A stretch of DNA of 49,924 bases from DATCZB01 sp035513215 (lineage in GTDB: Bacteria; Pseudomonadota; Gammaproteobacteria; Steroidobacterales; Rariloculaceae): NCBI GenBank assembly GCA_035513215.1, contig DATKCK010000052.1, positions 1 through 49,924 of the forward strand, given 5' to 3'. The position numbers and the translations under genes were made by a program. Below the pieces are notes generated by a model. The model searched no databases. It was not told where the DNA came from and was given only the letters and a program-made list of their open reading frames with translations. Within the stretch, counting starts at the first letter, position 1, and every line of letters begins with the position of its first letter. Of this stretch, positions 1 through 7,572 are shown piece by piece.

Positions 1-165
1 ACGACGGGCCGATCCCCGTTGAATTGGCGTTCATGGACTCCCCCTCTCGCTGGACAGACGCAACGTCGGCTGAGCTATCGTCAGCTTCCCAGCATCTATA
101 ATGAATATGTTGACATAAGGCAAATCGTTCGGCGCCGGTCGCGCGCCGGCCAGCCCAGTATCGGA
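1..165. other. Intergenic left edge, no gene seen
   Basis: This stretch lies downstream of the leftward recQ gene. It holds an AT-rich patch at about 95-127 that includes TTGACA (109-114), but I see no matching -10 element and no open frame with a ribosome-binding site. It may belong to a promoter for a gene outside the window. Confidence 0.3.
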
Positions 166-2040
166 TCAAGAAGGGCCATCATGCCTATGAACCGGACCGT
201 GCTGGGCCAGCAGCCGCAAGAACGCGTCGCCGTACTTCTCGAGCTTCGTCTTGCCTACCCCGCTGATCGCCAGTATCTCCCCGGGCGACTCGGGCCGCGC
301 TTCGGTCATCTGAATCAGTGTGGAATCGTGAAAGATCACGTAGGGCGGCACGCCCTGCTCCGCCGCAATCCGCTTCCTGAGCTCGCGCAACTCCTCGAAC
401 AGCTCTCGATTGCCTTCACTCAGAGCCTCGGCCGTCGTCGAAGCCTTCGCCTTCTTCTTCGCCACGACGGCCGTCTTTGGATCCTCGCGCAGCCCGAGCC
501 GGGTTTCGCCGCGCAACAGCGAGCGGCTCTGCCCCGTCAGGACCAGCGCGCCGTAGCGCTCCTGATCGACGCGCAGATATCCGCGCACGACGAGCTGTCG
601 AATGACCGAGCGCCACGTCTGCTGCGAGAGCTCAGCGCCGATATCGAACACCGACAGCTCATCGTGCCGGTTCCGAACCACCTTCTCCGTCGCGTTGCCG
701 AGCAGGACGTCGACTACGTGCGCGGCGCCGAAACGCTGTCCCGTGCGGTAGACAGCCGACAAGAGCTTTTGCGCGGCTTCGGTCGCATCCCAGGTCACGG
801 GCGGCGCGATGCAGTTGTCGCAGTTGCCGCAATCGGCATCGAGCACGTCGCCGAAGTAGTCGAGCAGCGGCCGGCGCCGGCATTCGGTGACCTCGCACCA
901 GCCGAGCAGGGCATCGAGCTTGCGCCGCTCGTGCCACTTGTATTCCTCGGCGGCCTCGGACGACTCGACGATTTGCCGCAGCTGCACGACGTCGGCGAGA
1001 CCGTAGACCATCCAGGCCTCGGCCGGCTCGCCGTCGCGGCCGGCGCGACCCGTCTCCTGGTAATACGACTCCATGCTCTTCGGCAGGTCGAGATGCGCGA
1101 CGAAGCGAACGTCGGGCTTGTCGATGCCCATGCCGAAAGCGATTGTCGCGACGATGACGACGCCGTCGTCGATGACGAAGCGGCGCTGGTTCGCGGCGCG
1201 CACGTCGCCCGAAAGTCCCGCGTGATAGGGCAGCGCGTCGAAGCCCTCGCGGCAGAGCCATTCGGCCGTCTGCTCGACACGCTTGCGTGTCAGGCAATAG
1301 ACGATCCCGGCCTCGCCGCGGTGGTTGTTGAGAAAGCGCTTGAGCTGGCGCTTCGGATCGGTCTTGATCCCGACCGAATAGCGGATGTTCGGGCGGTCAA
1401 AGCCGGCGACGAAGGTTTCCGCATCGCTCAACGCCAGCCGCTCGACGATCTCCCTGCGTGTCGCGGGCGTCGCCGTCGCCGTCAGCGCCATGCGTGGCAC
1501 GCCGGGGAACGCCTCGGCCAGCTCGCCGAGCGCAAGATACTCGGGTCTGAAATCGTGGCCCCATTGCGAAACGCAGTGCGCCTCGTCGATGGCGATCAAC
1601 GAGAGCCGTGCCGCGCGCAGGATCGCGAGCGTCTGCGGCTGCATGACACGCTCGGGCGCGGCATAAAGCAGATCGAGCTCGCCGGATTCGAGCCGCGCGA
1701 TCACGGCGCGCTGCTCGGCCGGGGTCAGCGTCGAGTTCAGATACGCGGCGTCAAGCTCGAGCTCGCCCAGCGCATCGACCTGGTCTGCCATCAGCGCGAT
1801 CAGCGGCGAGACAACGAGCCCGGTGCCGTCGCGGATCAGCGCGGGAATCTGGAAACACAGCGACTTGCCGCCGCCCGTCGGCATCAGCACGAGCGAATCG
1901 CGGCCAGCGAGCGCCGAGTCAATGACGGCGCGCTGGTGGCCGCGGAAGTCGGCGTAACCGAAGATGTCGCGCAGAATGCCTAGCGGGCGGTCGTCGGCGC
2001 CGGCCTCGGGGGCGATTCCGCGGAATCGCGAGCCCTCCAT
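166..2040 (-). CDS. recQ: ATP-dependent DNA helicase RecQ
   Basis: A 3'-5' superfamily 2 DNA helicase for recombination and replication-fork repair in the cytoplasm. At 624 residues it is full length. Walker A is PTGGGKS (54-60), the Walker B box is DEAH (152-155), and the RecQ signature SQWGHDFRPEY follows at about 158-168. The zinc subdomain has Cys387, Cys404, Cys407 and Cys410. A winged helix lies near 420-510 and an HRDC domain near 545-613. The frame is open upstream to 2235, but family alignment favours the ATG at 2040, about 20 residues before the conserved LGILRDIFGY. That ATG sits inside a palindrome and has no Shine-Dalgarno. The gene appears monocistronic. Confidence 0.95.
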   Translation of the reverse strand: MEGSRFRGIAPEAGADDRPLGILRDIFGYADFRGHQRAVIDSALAGRDSLVLMPTGGGKSLCFQIPALIRDGTGLVVSPLIALMADQVDALGELELDAAYLNSTLTPAEQRAVIARLESGELDLLYAAPERVMQPQTLAILRAARLSLIAIDEAHCVSQWGHDFRPEYLALGELAEAFPGVPRMALTATATPATRREIVERLALSDAETFVAGFDRPNIRYSVGIKTDPKRQLKRFLNNHRGEAGIVYCLTRKRVEQTAEWLCREGFDALPYHAGLSGDVRAANQRRFVIDDGVVIVATIAFGMGIDKPDVRFVAHLDLPKSMESYYQETGRAGRDGEPAEAWMVYGLADVVQLRQIVESSEAAEEYKWHERRKLDALLGWCEVTECRRRPLLDYFGDVLDADCGNCDNCIAPPVTWDATEAAQKLLSAVYRTGQRFGAAHVVDVLLGNATEKVVRNRHDELSVFDIGAELSQQTWRSVIRQLVVRGYLRVDQERYGALVLTGQSRSLLRGETRLGLREDPKTAVVAKKKAKASTTAEALSEGNRELFEELRELRKRIAAEQGVPPYVIFHDSTLIQMTEARPESPGEILAISGVGKTKLEKYGDAFLRLLAQHGPVHRHDGPS

Positions 2041-2066
2041 GGAGGGATCTTGCACCGATTCGGTGC
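2012..2066. repeat. Three consecutive palindromes over the recQ start
   Basis: Three perfect palindromes follow one another: GCGATTCCGCGGAATCGC (2012-2029, 18 bp), CCCTCCATGGAGGG (2033-2046, 14 bp, containing the recQ start codon) and GCACCGA-T-TCGGTGC (2052-2066). In mRNA the middle one could sequester the start codon. As DNA they could bind dimeric proteins. The function is inferred; the symmetry is read directly. Confidence 0.75.
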
Positions 2067-2160
2067 GATGTCGCTCCGCGGTGCGGTCTGTCGTCGAGTT
2101 CGCCGGCCTCTGCTGCACACGGCAGATGGTGCCACATTCGTCACGCGGCGGCCGGCCGCG

Positions 2161-2240
2161 AATCCGGTTGCCGCGGCCAGAATCCGGTTGCCCGACCAAA
2201 AATCCGGTTGACCCGACCAGAATCCGGTCCCTCATTCCCG
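2161..2240. repeat. 20-bp tandem repeat upstream of recQ
   Basis: The motif AATCCGGTTG starts at 2161, 2181 and 2201, with a fourth partial copy (AATCCGGT) at 2221. The period is exactly 20 bp and the second half of each unit is degenerate (CCGACCA-like). It lies between recQ and its upstream neighbour. A 20-bp period is close to two helical turns, so the copies would face the same side of the DNA. Confidence 0.8.
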
Positions 2241-2289
2241 CGACTAAATTCCGGCGAGCCCACGCGGCGCGTTCGGCCTCGCCGGCGCC

Positions 2290-2835
2290 TCAGCCAGCCA
2301 CCAGCTCTTCCAGAATCAACCGCGTCTTTGGCAGAAGCTGCTTCTCGTCGAAGTAACGAGTGACGATGGCGAGCGCTTCCTCTCGCGTCGAGATATTGAG
2401 ATAGCGCAGCAGATAGCGGACGTCATCGAGATCGTGAAACTCCTCACCGATCCGCATCGCGGCGCATTTCATCGCAAGTAGATAGCCGGGCTGCGCGATG
2501 AATACCTTCAGATGCGGAAGCTCGAGAAATGCATCGAACTCACCGCGCGGGCTCAGATAGCCCTTGACGGCATCGTTGAGCCAGCTCTCGCCGACGCCGG
2601 CCTTCGCCGCAACCCGGCCGGCTGCCTCGCGGATGACGTCGACGGGCTTGAACAGCGCATCGACGTCCCTGGTCGCGGCGCGAGCATCGAATGCCAGGCA
2701 CATGACGGCGCCGCCTACGAGGTAGAGCTCCCCTTCAACGTCTTTCTCGGCGAGCTCCGCATCGAGGAGCTCGAACAGGCGCAGAATGTCGACCCTCGTC
2801 AGTTTCGAAGATGGCATCGATTTCCAGGACGGCAT
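2290..2835 (-). CDS. DUF6036-like nucleotidyltransferase-fold protein, probable toxin-antitoxin component
   Basis: A 181-residue protein with the nucleotidyltransferase-fold signature: LVGGAVMCLAFDAR (about 39-52) followed by TRDVDALF (about 55-62). These are a glycine-rich turn and a D-x-D-like acidic pair as in DUF6036 and AbiEii-type proteins. The C-terminal half is helical. It lies 21 bp downstream of a ribbon-helix-helix gene, an arrangement I recall as recurrent and toxin-antitoxin-like. Two in-frame ATGs (2835 and 2817) arise from an 18-bp duplication over the start; the upstream one is annotated. The biochemical activity is not established. Confidence 0.6.
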   Translation of the reverse strand: MPSWKSMPSSKLTRVDILRLFELLDAELAEKDVEGELYLVGGAVMCLAFDARAATRDVDALFKPVDVIREAAGRVAAKAGVGESWLNDAVKGYLSPRGEFDAFLELPHLKVFIAQPGYLLAMKCAAMRIGEEFHDLDDVRYLLRYLNISTREEALAIVTRYFDEKQLLPKTRLILEELVAG

Positions 2836-2842
2836 CGATTTC
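2813..2842. repeat. Duplicated start-codon segment
   Basis: GGCATCGATTTC occurs at 2813-2824 and again at 2831-2842, an 18-bp period. On the minus strand each copy contains an ATG in the same frame (2817 and 2835), so the downstream gene has two tandem start codons. Confidence 0.7.
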
Positions 2843-2856
2843 GAAAACAGCTTCGA

Positions 2857-3348
2857 TCAGACACGATCGCCGACCGTCGAATCGACAAAGATGTTGCGCC
2901 GCTTGAACGCGACCGGCGATGCCCGCAGCAGATGCGGGCGCAGACCCGGGAAGGGAATCGCGAAGTACGGCTCGTCGAGCGGCTCGATATCGCGCGCCCA
3001 CCGCGGAGGCGCTTCGCCCTTCCGGCCCGCCGCCTCCTCGACCATCGCGGCGACGTAGTTCTGAACGAGCGGGTCGAGCCTGTCGAGGCCGAGGTCGGCC
3101 ACGGCATCCTGAAACTCGGCCGGCGCGAGACCCGACAACAGGTCGTTGAGCTCGGCGAGCGCATAACGGCGGTCCTCGTCCCGGCGCAGCGCGGAAACGA
3201 GCGATACGATTTGCGCGCGCACGGACGGCAGCGCGCGCAATAGTACGTAGCTCGACACGTCGACGCCGGCGCGGCGGGCGAGGCGTTTGAGAGCGGCCTT
3301 TTGAGCGGGCGTCACGCGGATCTGAAGCTGCTGCGACTTGGCGGTCAT
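2857..3348 (-). CDS. Ribbon-helix-helix-type regulator with C-terminal extension, paired with DUF6036-like gene
   Basis: A 163-residue protein. The N-terminus (about 5-45; LQIRVTPAQKAALKRLARRAG then SSYVLLRALP) resembles a ribbon-helix-helix DNA-binding unit of MobC or antitoxin type. The C-terminal 110 residues end in a basic RRNIFVDSTVGDRV tail that I associate with this two-gene cassette. It is the first gene of the pair and reads into the nucleotidyltransferase-fold gene. A perfect inverted repeat overlaps a TTGACA box about 30 bp upstream, suggesting autoregulation. It most likely acts as antitoxin and repressor, but that role is inferred from layout. Confidence 0.6.
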   Translation of the reverse strand: MTAKSQQLQIRVTPAQKAALKRLARRAGVDVSSYVLLRALPSVRAQIVSLVSALRRDEDRRYALAELNDLLSGLAPAEFQDAVADLGLDRLDPLVQNYVAAMVEEAAGRKGEAPPRWARDIEPLDEPYFAIPFPGLRPHLLRASPVAFKRRNIFVDSTVGDRV

Positions 3349-3378
3349 CGGGCGACGGTAAGCAATCGCCTGCGCAGT

Positions 3379-3398
3379 GTCAATACATGCGTATTGAC
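3379..3398 (-). promoter_or_regulatory. Probable operator with embedded -35 box
   Basis: GTCAATACATGCGTATTGAC is a perfect 8-bp inverted repeat with a 4-nt spacer. On the minus strand its downstream arm contains TTGACA (-35), and 17 bp later TACCGT could be a poor -10 just before the ATG at 3348, giving a leaderless or very short leader. The placement fits autorepression by the ribbon-helix-helix product. Confidence 0.6.
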
Positions 3399-3473
3399 GT
3401 TATGACGGCCAGCACGCCGGACTGGACGAAGCGGCAGGCCCGGCCGGAGCGACTTCGTTCCGCCCCGTTGCGG

Positions 3474-4571
3474 TCAATCGCCGACGGTGCACTCGTAGGG
3501 CCGCACCTCGACGCCGGGCACGTAGAACCAGAACTTCTCGACCTCGACGGGCTCGGTAAACGTCGCCGGATCCGTCACGCGCATCGTCCAGTCGAGCCGG
3601 CTGCCGTCCTCGGCCAGCGTGAAGCGCTCGACGATCGTCGCGTCCACGCTCAGCGGAATCCCGACCGTGTCGTACCAGCCCCAGGTCAGGTGCGTCGTCT
3701 CGACGATCAGCGTGTTGCCCTCCCAGCGGCCGATCGAATGACCGAGGATGCCGGGCACGGGCTCGACGTCATCGCCGTTCATATGGAAGACGCGCATCGT
3801 GTCGAACTCTTCCATGTGCATGACGATGGCGTCGTTGTCGCGCTCGATGAACCGCATCGGGTAGGGCTGCTCCATAATCGTCGGCATGCCCTTCAGCGCG
3901 CAGTCGTTGATCGGGTTGTCGTCGATCGCGTCGAAGCGCTCGAGAATGGCGCGCGCCGCGCCGGTCAGCGGAAAGTCTGTGTGCGCAAGCTCGGGATTGA
4001 CGTCCTCCGGGAATGGAAACGGGCTCGCCGACGGCGTGCTCCAGACGCGAAAGAGGCCGAGCTCGGGACGCGAGCCGTCGCCTTCGGCGGCGAGCTGCGC
4101 GCCCGTCGCCTCGAGCACGCGGTCGCTGAAGCGCGGCCCGCCTTCTCCGGCGCCGCGAAGAATCAGCTCCTCGCCGGTCGCGGTCAGCAAATTGCTGACA
4201 TAAACGTTCCGAGCCTGGCGCCGACCCGGATTGCCGGCGACCCTGACCCGATCGCCGACGGCGACGAAGGGCTCCACGACGTCCCGGCGCCTGAGACCGC
4301 TCGGCGCGAGGCTCTCGGCCGTCCAGATCTGCTCGTTGCCCGATTCGTCGACCGTGCGGATGTCGAACTCGACGTGCGGATTGCGCCAGCGCACCGCGAC
4401 GACCACGCCCTCGAGCTCGACATCGGTATCGACGTCGAAGCTCGCGGCAAAGCTGTGGTGAGCGACGCCCGTAGCCGGCAGCGCCAATACGATTGCCAGC
4501 GCGATTCCGATCGTAGCCATGCGGATCACGGCCATACAGGCCAGGGACGTGCGGATCAACAAAGCCCGCAT
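3474..4571 (-). CDS. Secreted DUF6152 / GRW-x-GDTL two-domain protein
   Basis: A 365-residue exported protein of unknown function. It has a signal peptide with a long hydrophobic core ending about residue 30 (GVA before HHSFAASFD). The DUF6152 module follows, opening with HHSFAA and containing the RNPHVEFDI strand and the AGNPGR turn. The C-terminal module carries HSIGRWEGNTLIVET and an ERF strand. The start at 4571 is supported by GGAGGAG 8 nt upstream and by an ATGA overlap with the preceding gene. The two paralogues form a coupled pair, possibly interacting in the periplasm. An upstream frame open to 4844 is rejected because it lies wholly inside the neighbour. Confidence 0.75.
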   Translation of the reverse strand: MRALLIRTSLACMAVIRMATIGIALAIVLALPATGVAHHSFAASFDVDTDVELEGVVVAVRWRNPHVEFDIRTVDESGNEQIWTAESLAPSGLRRRDVVEPFVAVGDRVRVAGNPGRRQARNVYVSNLLTATGEELILRGAGEGGPRFSDRVLEATGAQLAAEGDGSRPELGLFRVWSTPSASPFPFPEDVNPELAHTDFPLTGAARAILERFDAIDDNPINDCALKGMPTIMEQPYPMRFIERDNDAIVMHMEEFDTMRVFHMNGDDVEPVPGILGHSIGRWEGNTLIVETTHLTWGWYDTVGIPLSVDATIVERFTLAEDGSRLDWTMRVTDPATFTEPVEVEKFWFYVPGVEVRPYECTVGD

Positions 4572-5704
4572 CAGTTCGTCTCCTCCGGCTGGTACTCGTA
4601 CGCGAGCTCCTTGCACGCATCGACGGCGAACGGCGCGTCGGCCGGCAGGACGGTATCGGAACCGACATACTCGTCCATGAAGGAAACCGGATCGGTCGCG
4701 ACATAGTCGCGCCTGAGCGCGAGCGTCGCGGGATCCAGCGTGAACCGCTCGACGACGCGCAGCTCGCCGCTGTGAGGCACGGCGCCCGCGAGGCTGCCCG
4801 GCTCGAAGCCGACCGTGTCGACGACGAGTGTATCGCCGTCCCATCTGCCGATCGAATGGCCTGCGCGGCTCGGCGCGATGCCCGCGGAATGCTCGTTGAT
4901 ATTCATATATACGGTCCGCTCGAGGCCGCGGCCGTACGCCATTGTGATGACGTCCTCGCCCTGCGTGATCCGGTTGATCGTGCCGTCGAACACCCAGTCG
5001 AACAGGATGCTCGTGATCTGGCAGCTCAGTCTCGGATTCTGCTCGGGCGACAGGTCACGCAGCGCCTCGGAGGCTGCCTGTCCTGCCTCCGTCAGCGTCA
5101 CCGGAGGCGGGAACCAGCCGTGGTCGGGCACGTCTTCCATGGACACTTCGCCGGATTCCACGGCTTCGAGCAGGCTCTTCGGCACGAGGTTGGCCGGGCC
5201 TTCCGGCGGCCGCGCCATGATGTACTGCTCCTGCGCCCAGTCGCCCGCAAGATTCGGCACGCCCGAAGGCAGTCGATACGGTCGGTCGCTTCGATCGATC
5301 GGGGCCTCGTCGCCGAGCTGCTGATAACGTTCGAGCGTCGGCGTGTCACCGATCGTCAGCGCATCCGCATGGCAATAGTGCGGATCATCGCGATGCGGCC
5401 GGCCGACGATCCGAATCGCAACGCCCGGCACGAACATGTCCGGCGACCAGCCCGAGCGTCGCAGCACCGTGGCCGCGCGCATCTCGCACTGCATCTCGAC
5501 GACCGCGCCATCGGCGTCGACGGTATCGAAATAGACATACGAATGCGGATTAACGAAGTCGAGTCCCGTCAGCGTGCCCTCCACCGTCAGCTCGCCCGAT
5601 GGATCGAAGCGACCGATGCCGTGGTGCGCCGTGGCGGGCACGGTGAATGCGATAACGACGGTGGCCAGGAAGAAGTCCGTTCGGCGGGGGCTATGCGATG
5701 TCAT
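4571..5704 (-). CDS. Secreted DUF6152 / GRW-x-GDTL two-domain protein
   Basis: A 377-residue paralogue of the downstream gene. A signal peptide (about 1-26, ending VPATA) is followed directly by HHGIGRFDP, the DUF6152 opening. FVNPHSYVYFD and a GRPHRDD turn match the family. A middle stretch with LTEAGQAASEAL and two Cys leads into HSIGRWDGDTLVVDT and VERFTL. It probably lies in the periplasm; ligand and reaction are unknown. It is first in a two-gene unit joined by an ATGA overlap. Pairs of such proteins recur in this window at 9.7-12.9 kb, where the modules are on separate chains. Confidence 0.75.
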   Translation of the reverse strand: MTSHSPRRTDFFLATVVIAFTVPATAHHGIGRFDPSGELTVEGTLTGLDFVNPHSYVYFDTVDADGAVVEMQCEMRAATVLRRSGWSPDMFVPGVAIRIVGRPHRDDPHYCHADALTIGDTPTLERYQQLGDEAPIDRSDRPYRLPSGVPNLAGDWAQEQYIMARPPEGPANLVPKSLLEAVESGEVSMEDVPDHGWFPPPVTLTEAGQAASEALRDLSPEQNPRLSCQITSILFDWVFDGTINRITQGEDVITMAYGRGLERTVYMNINEHSAGIAPSRAGHSIGRWDGDTLVVDTVGFEPGSLAGAVPHSGELRVVERFTLDPATLALRRDYVATDPVSFMDEYVGSDTVLPADAPFAVDACKELAYEYQPEETN

Positions 5705-5771
5705 GATTTTTTTCGCCTTCCCGAGACCGGCCCATCTTACGGCTTCCCACCGGTCCGAGCCACAGGCGATC

Positions 5772-6188
5772 TCAGTCGAACGGCAGCAGCGTGAAACGGC
5801 GGCGCCCTGAAAAGCGCAGCGCCCGGAAGTGCCTCTGATCGAGCGTCAGCACTTTGCCTGCGGAGTGCCGCTCGGCGAGAACGACGATCGAGGCATCGGC
5901 TAGGCCGAGCGCAAGATCGCCGAACTTCTCGATGACCGCGCTCGCACGTTCGACGTCTCCTGCACGGAAAGGCTCGAGTTGAAACGCGCCTTTCGCGACT
6001 TCCTCGAGAAGGGAACGCTGGGCAGCGGACCCGACGTAGCGCATCAGAAGATAATCGAGCTCGGCCAGCACAAACGGCGAGAGCAGAAAAGGCGGCGCGG
6101 CGCTGCCGAGGGATCCCCTGCACTCGGCATGATGGCGCTGGGATGCGTCGATCGCCGCCAGCACGCCGCTGGTGTCGAGCAGAATCAC
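5772..6188 (-). CDS. vapC: PIN-domain toxin, VapC family
   Basis: A 138-residue PIN ribonuclease of a type II toxin-antitoxin system; such toxins cleave tRNA or rRNA when freed from antitoxin. The four acidic catalytic residues are visible: Asp5 (LLDTSG), Glu43 (LAELDYL), Asp98 (GLADASI) and Asp117 (LTLDQRHF). It starts with GTG at 6188, overlapping the antitoxin stop by four bases (GTGA), so translation is coupled. Length and motifs are intact, so the toxin looks functional. Confidence 0.88.
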   Translation of the reverse strand: MILLDTSGVLAAIDASQRHHAECRGSLGSAAPPFLLSPFVLAELDYLLMRYVGSAAQRSLLEEVAKGAFQLEPFRAGDVERASAVIEKFGDLALGLADASIVVLAERHSAGKVLTLDQRHFRALRFSGRRRFTLLPFD

Positions 6189-6406
6189 CCTTGGCCGAAG
6201 CCCTCGAGCGCTTCGTCGACCCTCTCGGCAAGCTCGGGCAGCCCGCTCTTGAACAGAGGCAGGCGCGGCTTCGGCGGCTCCGCGTCACGGGTAATCGCCC
6301 GCAGCGCCTCGCGAATGAGCTCCGCTTCGCTCACACCACGCCGCGCCGCAACCCGGGAGAGAGCGAGCTTGAGCTCGTCCGGCAGGTAAACTGTGGTCTT
6401 CTGCAT
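6185..6406 (-). CDS. vapB: Ribbon-helix-helix antitoxin, VapB type
   Basis: A 73-residue antitoxin from the ATG at 6406. The MQKTTVYLPDELKLALSRVA start is the classic ribbon strand plus first helix of Arc/CopG-type antitoxins. GVSEAELIREALRAI forms the second helix, and the acidic C-terminus (about 45-73) would occupy the toxin. In-frame ATGs at 6415 and 6442 are possible, but the ribbon normally begins the protein. It lies first in the operon, overlapping vapC by 4 bp. GTATGG direct repeats just upstream are a candidate operator. Confidence 0.85.
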   Translation of the reverse strand: MQKTTVYLPDELKLALSRVAARRGVSEAELIREALRAITRDAEPPKPRLPLFKSGLPELAERVDEALEGFGQG

Positions 6407-6426
6407 GCCATACATCGTACCATACG
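6400..6426 (-). promoter_or_regulatory. Candidate vapB operator / -10 region
   Basis: Reading the minus strand, GTATGG occurs twice with TACGAT between them, immediately before the vapB ATG. TACGAT could be a -10 box, giving an almost leaderless transcript, and the repeated GTATGG could be the antitoxin binding site. The repeat is seen; the roles are inferred. Confidence 0.35.
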
Positions 6427-6468
6427 TCCGGGATCCATCCACGATCTCAGTCTGAGCGCTGGGTCATG

Positions 6469-7458
6469 TTATCCGCGAGGCGACAATGCCGCGGCCGGCA
6501 CGGCCTCGGCCCTCGACTGCCGCCACGCGTCCCAGCTGAAGAGCGTCACGGCCGTCCAGATCAGCACGAAGCAGACGACATGCGGCCCGGTCAGCACCTC
6601 GCCGTAAGCGAGCCCGACGAGAAACTGAAGCGTCGGCGCGATGAACTGCATGACGCCGATCGTCGAAAGCCTGAGCCTTCGCGCGGCGAGCGCGAAGCAG
6701 AGCAGCGGAATGACGGTGAACGGCCCCGCCAGCATCAGCAGGCCGGACATCGCCCAGTCGCCGGAAGCGAATACGATCGCGTCTCGGGCGGCGAGCCAGA
6801 ACAGATATGCAACCGCGGCGGGCAAGAGCACGAGCGTCTCGACGAAGAGCCCCGGCATGCCGTCGATGACGACGCGGCTGCGGATCGTGCCGTAGATCGT
6901 GAACGAGGTCGCGAGCGTCAGCGAGATCAGCGGGAACTCGCCGCCGCTGATCGTCAGCACCGCGACGCCCGCCGCCGCGAGCAGCACGGCGGCCGTCTGC
7001 ATCCGGTGCAACCGCTCGCTGAAGAAGATAACGCCGACGAGCACGTACATGATCGGGTTGATGTAGTAGCCGAGGCTCGCCTGGAAGATCAGCGCGTTCT
7101 GCACGGCCCAGATGTAGACGAGCCAGTTCACGGCGATGAGGGCGGCCGCGAGCGCGAGCAGGCCGAGCATGCGCGGCGTGCGGAGGGCGCGCGTCACCTC
7201 GGGCCACTGGCGCCGCAGAAGGACGATCGGCAGTCCGAAGGGCACGGCCCAGAGCACGCGATGCGCGAGAACCTCGGCCGCGGGCACTGTTGCGACGATC
7301 TTGAAGTAGATCGGCAGGAAGCCCCAGAGCGTATAGGAGATCAGCGCCGCGAGCAGGCCTTCGCGCGTTCGCTGGTTGCTGTTCGTTTGATGTCCTCTTT
7401 GTCCGACCGCTTGTCCGACCGCGCGCACTACAGCGGCCCGCGCCCCAGTCGCGGGCAA
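6469..7458 (-). CDS. rarD: EamA-family permease RarD
   Basis: A ten-helix inner-membrane permease of the drug/metabolite transporter superfamily. The body matches the RarD subgroup closely: LLAALISYTLWGFLPIYFK, LAHRVLWAVPFG, NWLVYIWAV, ASLGYYINPI, RRLRLSTIGVMQFIAPTLQF. Substrate is not settled for the family. The start is unsure: the frame opens with TTG at 7458 and a GTG lies at 7428, but family alignment (NQRTREGLL near the true N-terminus) suggests translation begins closer to about 7400, where no standard start codon is visible. A 12-bp tandem repeat sits exactly there. It is divergent from the DASS transporter gene. Confidence 0.85.
   Translation of the reverse strand: MPATGARAAVVRAVGQAVGQRGHQTNSNQRTREGLLAALISYTLWGFLPIYFKIVATVPAAEVLAHRVLWAVPFGLPIVLLRRQWPEVTRALRTPRMLGLLALAAALIAVNWLVYIWAVQNALIFQASLGYYINPIMYVLVGVIFFSERLHRMQTAAVLLAAAGVAVLTISGGEFPLISLTLATSFTIYGTIRSRVVIDGMPGLFVETLVLLPAAVAYLFWLAARDAIVFASGDWAMSGLLMLAGPFTVIPLLCFALAARRLRLSTIGVMQFIAPTLQFLVGLAYGEVLTGPHVVCFVLIWTAVTLFSWDAWRQSRAEAVPAAALSPRG
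7399..7422. repeat. 12-bp perfect tandem duplication at the rarD N-terminus
   Basis: TTGTCCGACCGC is repeated head to tail (7399-7410 and 7411-7422). In the rarD frame it encodes a doubled Ala-Val-Gly-Gln. It falls in the region where the family N-terminus should start and may have altered the start site. Confidence 0.7.
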
Positions 7459-7572
7459 TCCGCGGACTTTAAGATACTCGATTTACGTGCGGCGCCCGAG
7501 AGACGAAGCTGCCATCGAACACCGCGACTCGTGGTAGTGTCCGCCTGCACGCACCGGGGGGAGAACTGCGAC

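Noticed and set aside
19..1983. Long plus-strand open frame opposite recQ
   Set aside because: It is the antisense shadow of a high-GC gene; no domain, start signal or codon logic, while the minus strand is a clear RecQ.
6466..7572. N-terminal extension of the DASS transporter frame
   Set aside because: The extension is antisense to rarD and highly charged; the transporter has its own ATG with a strong ribosome-binding site at 7573.
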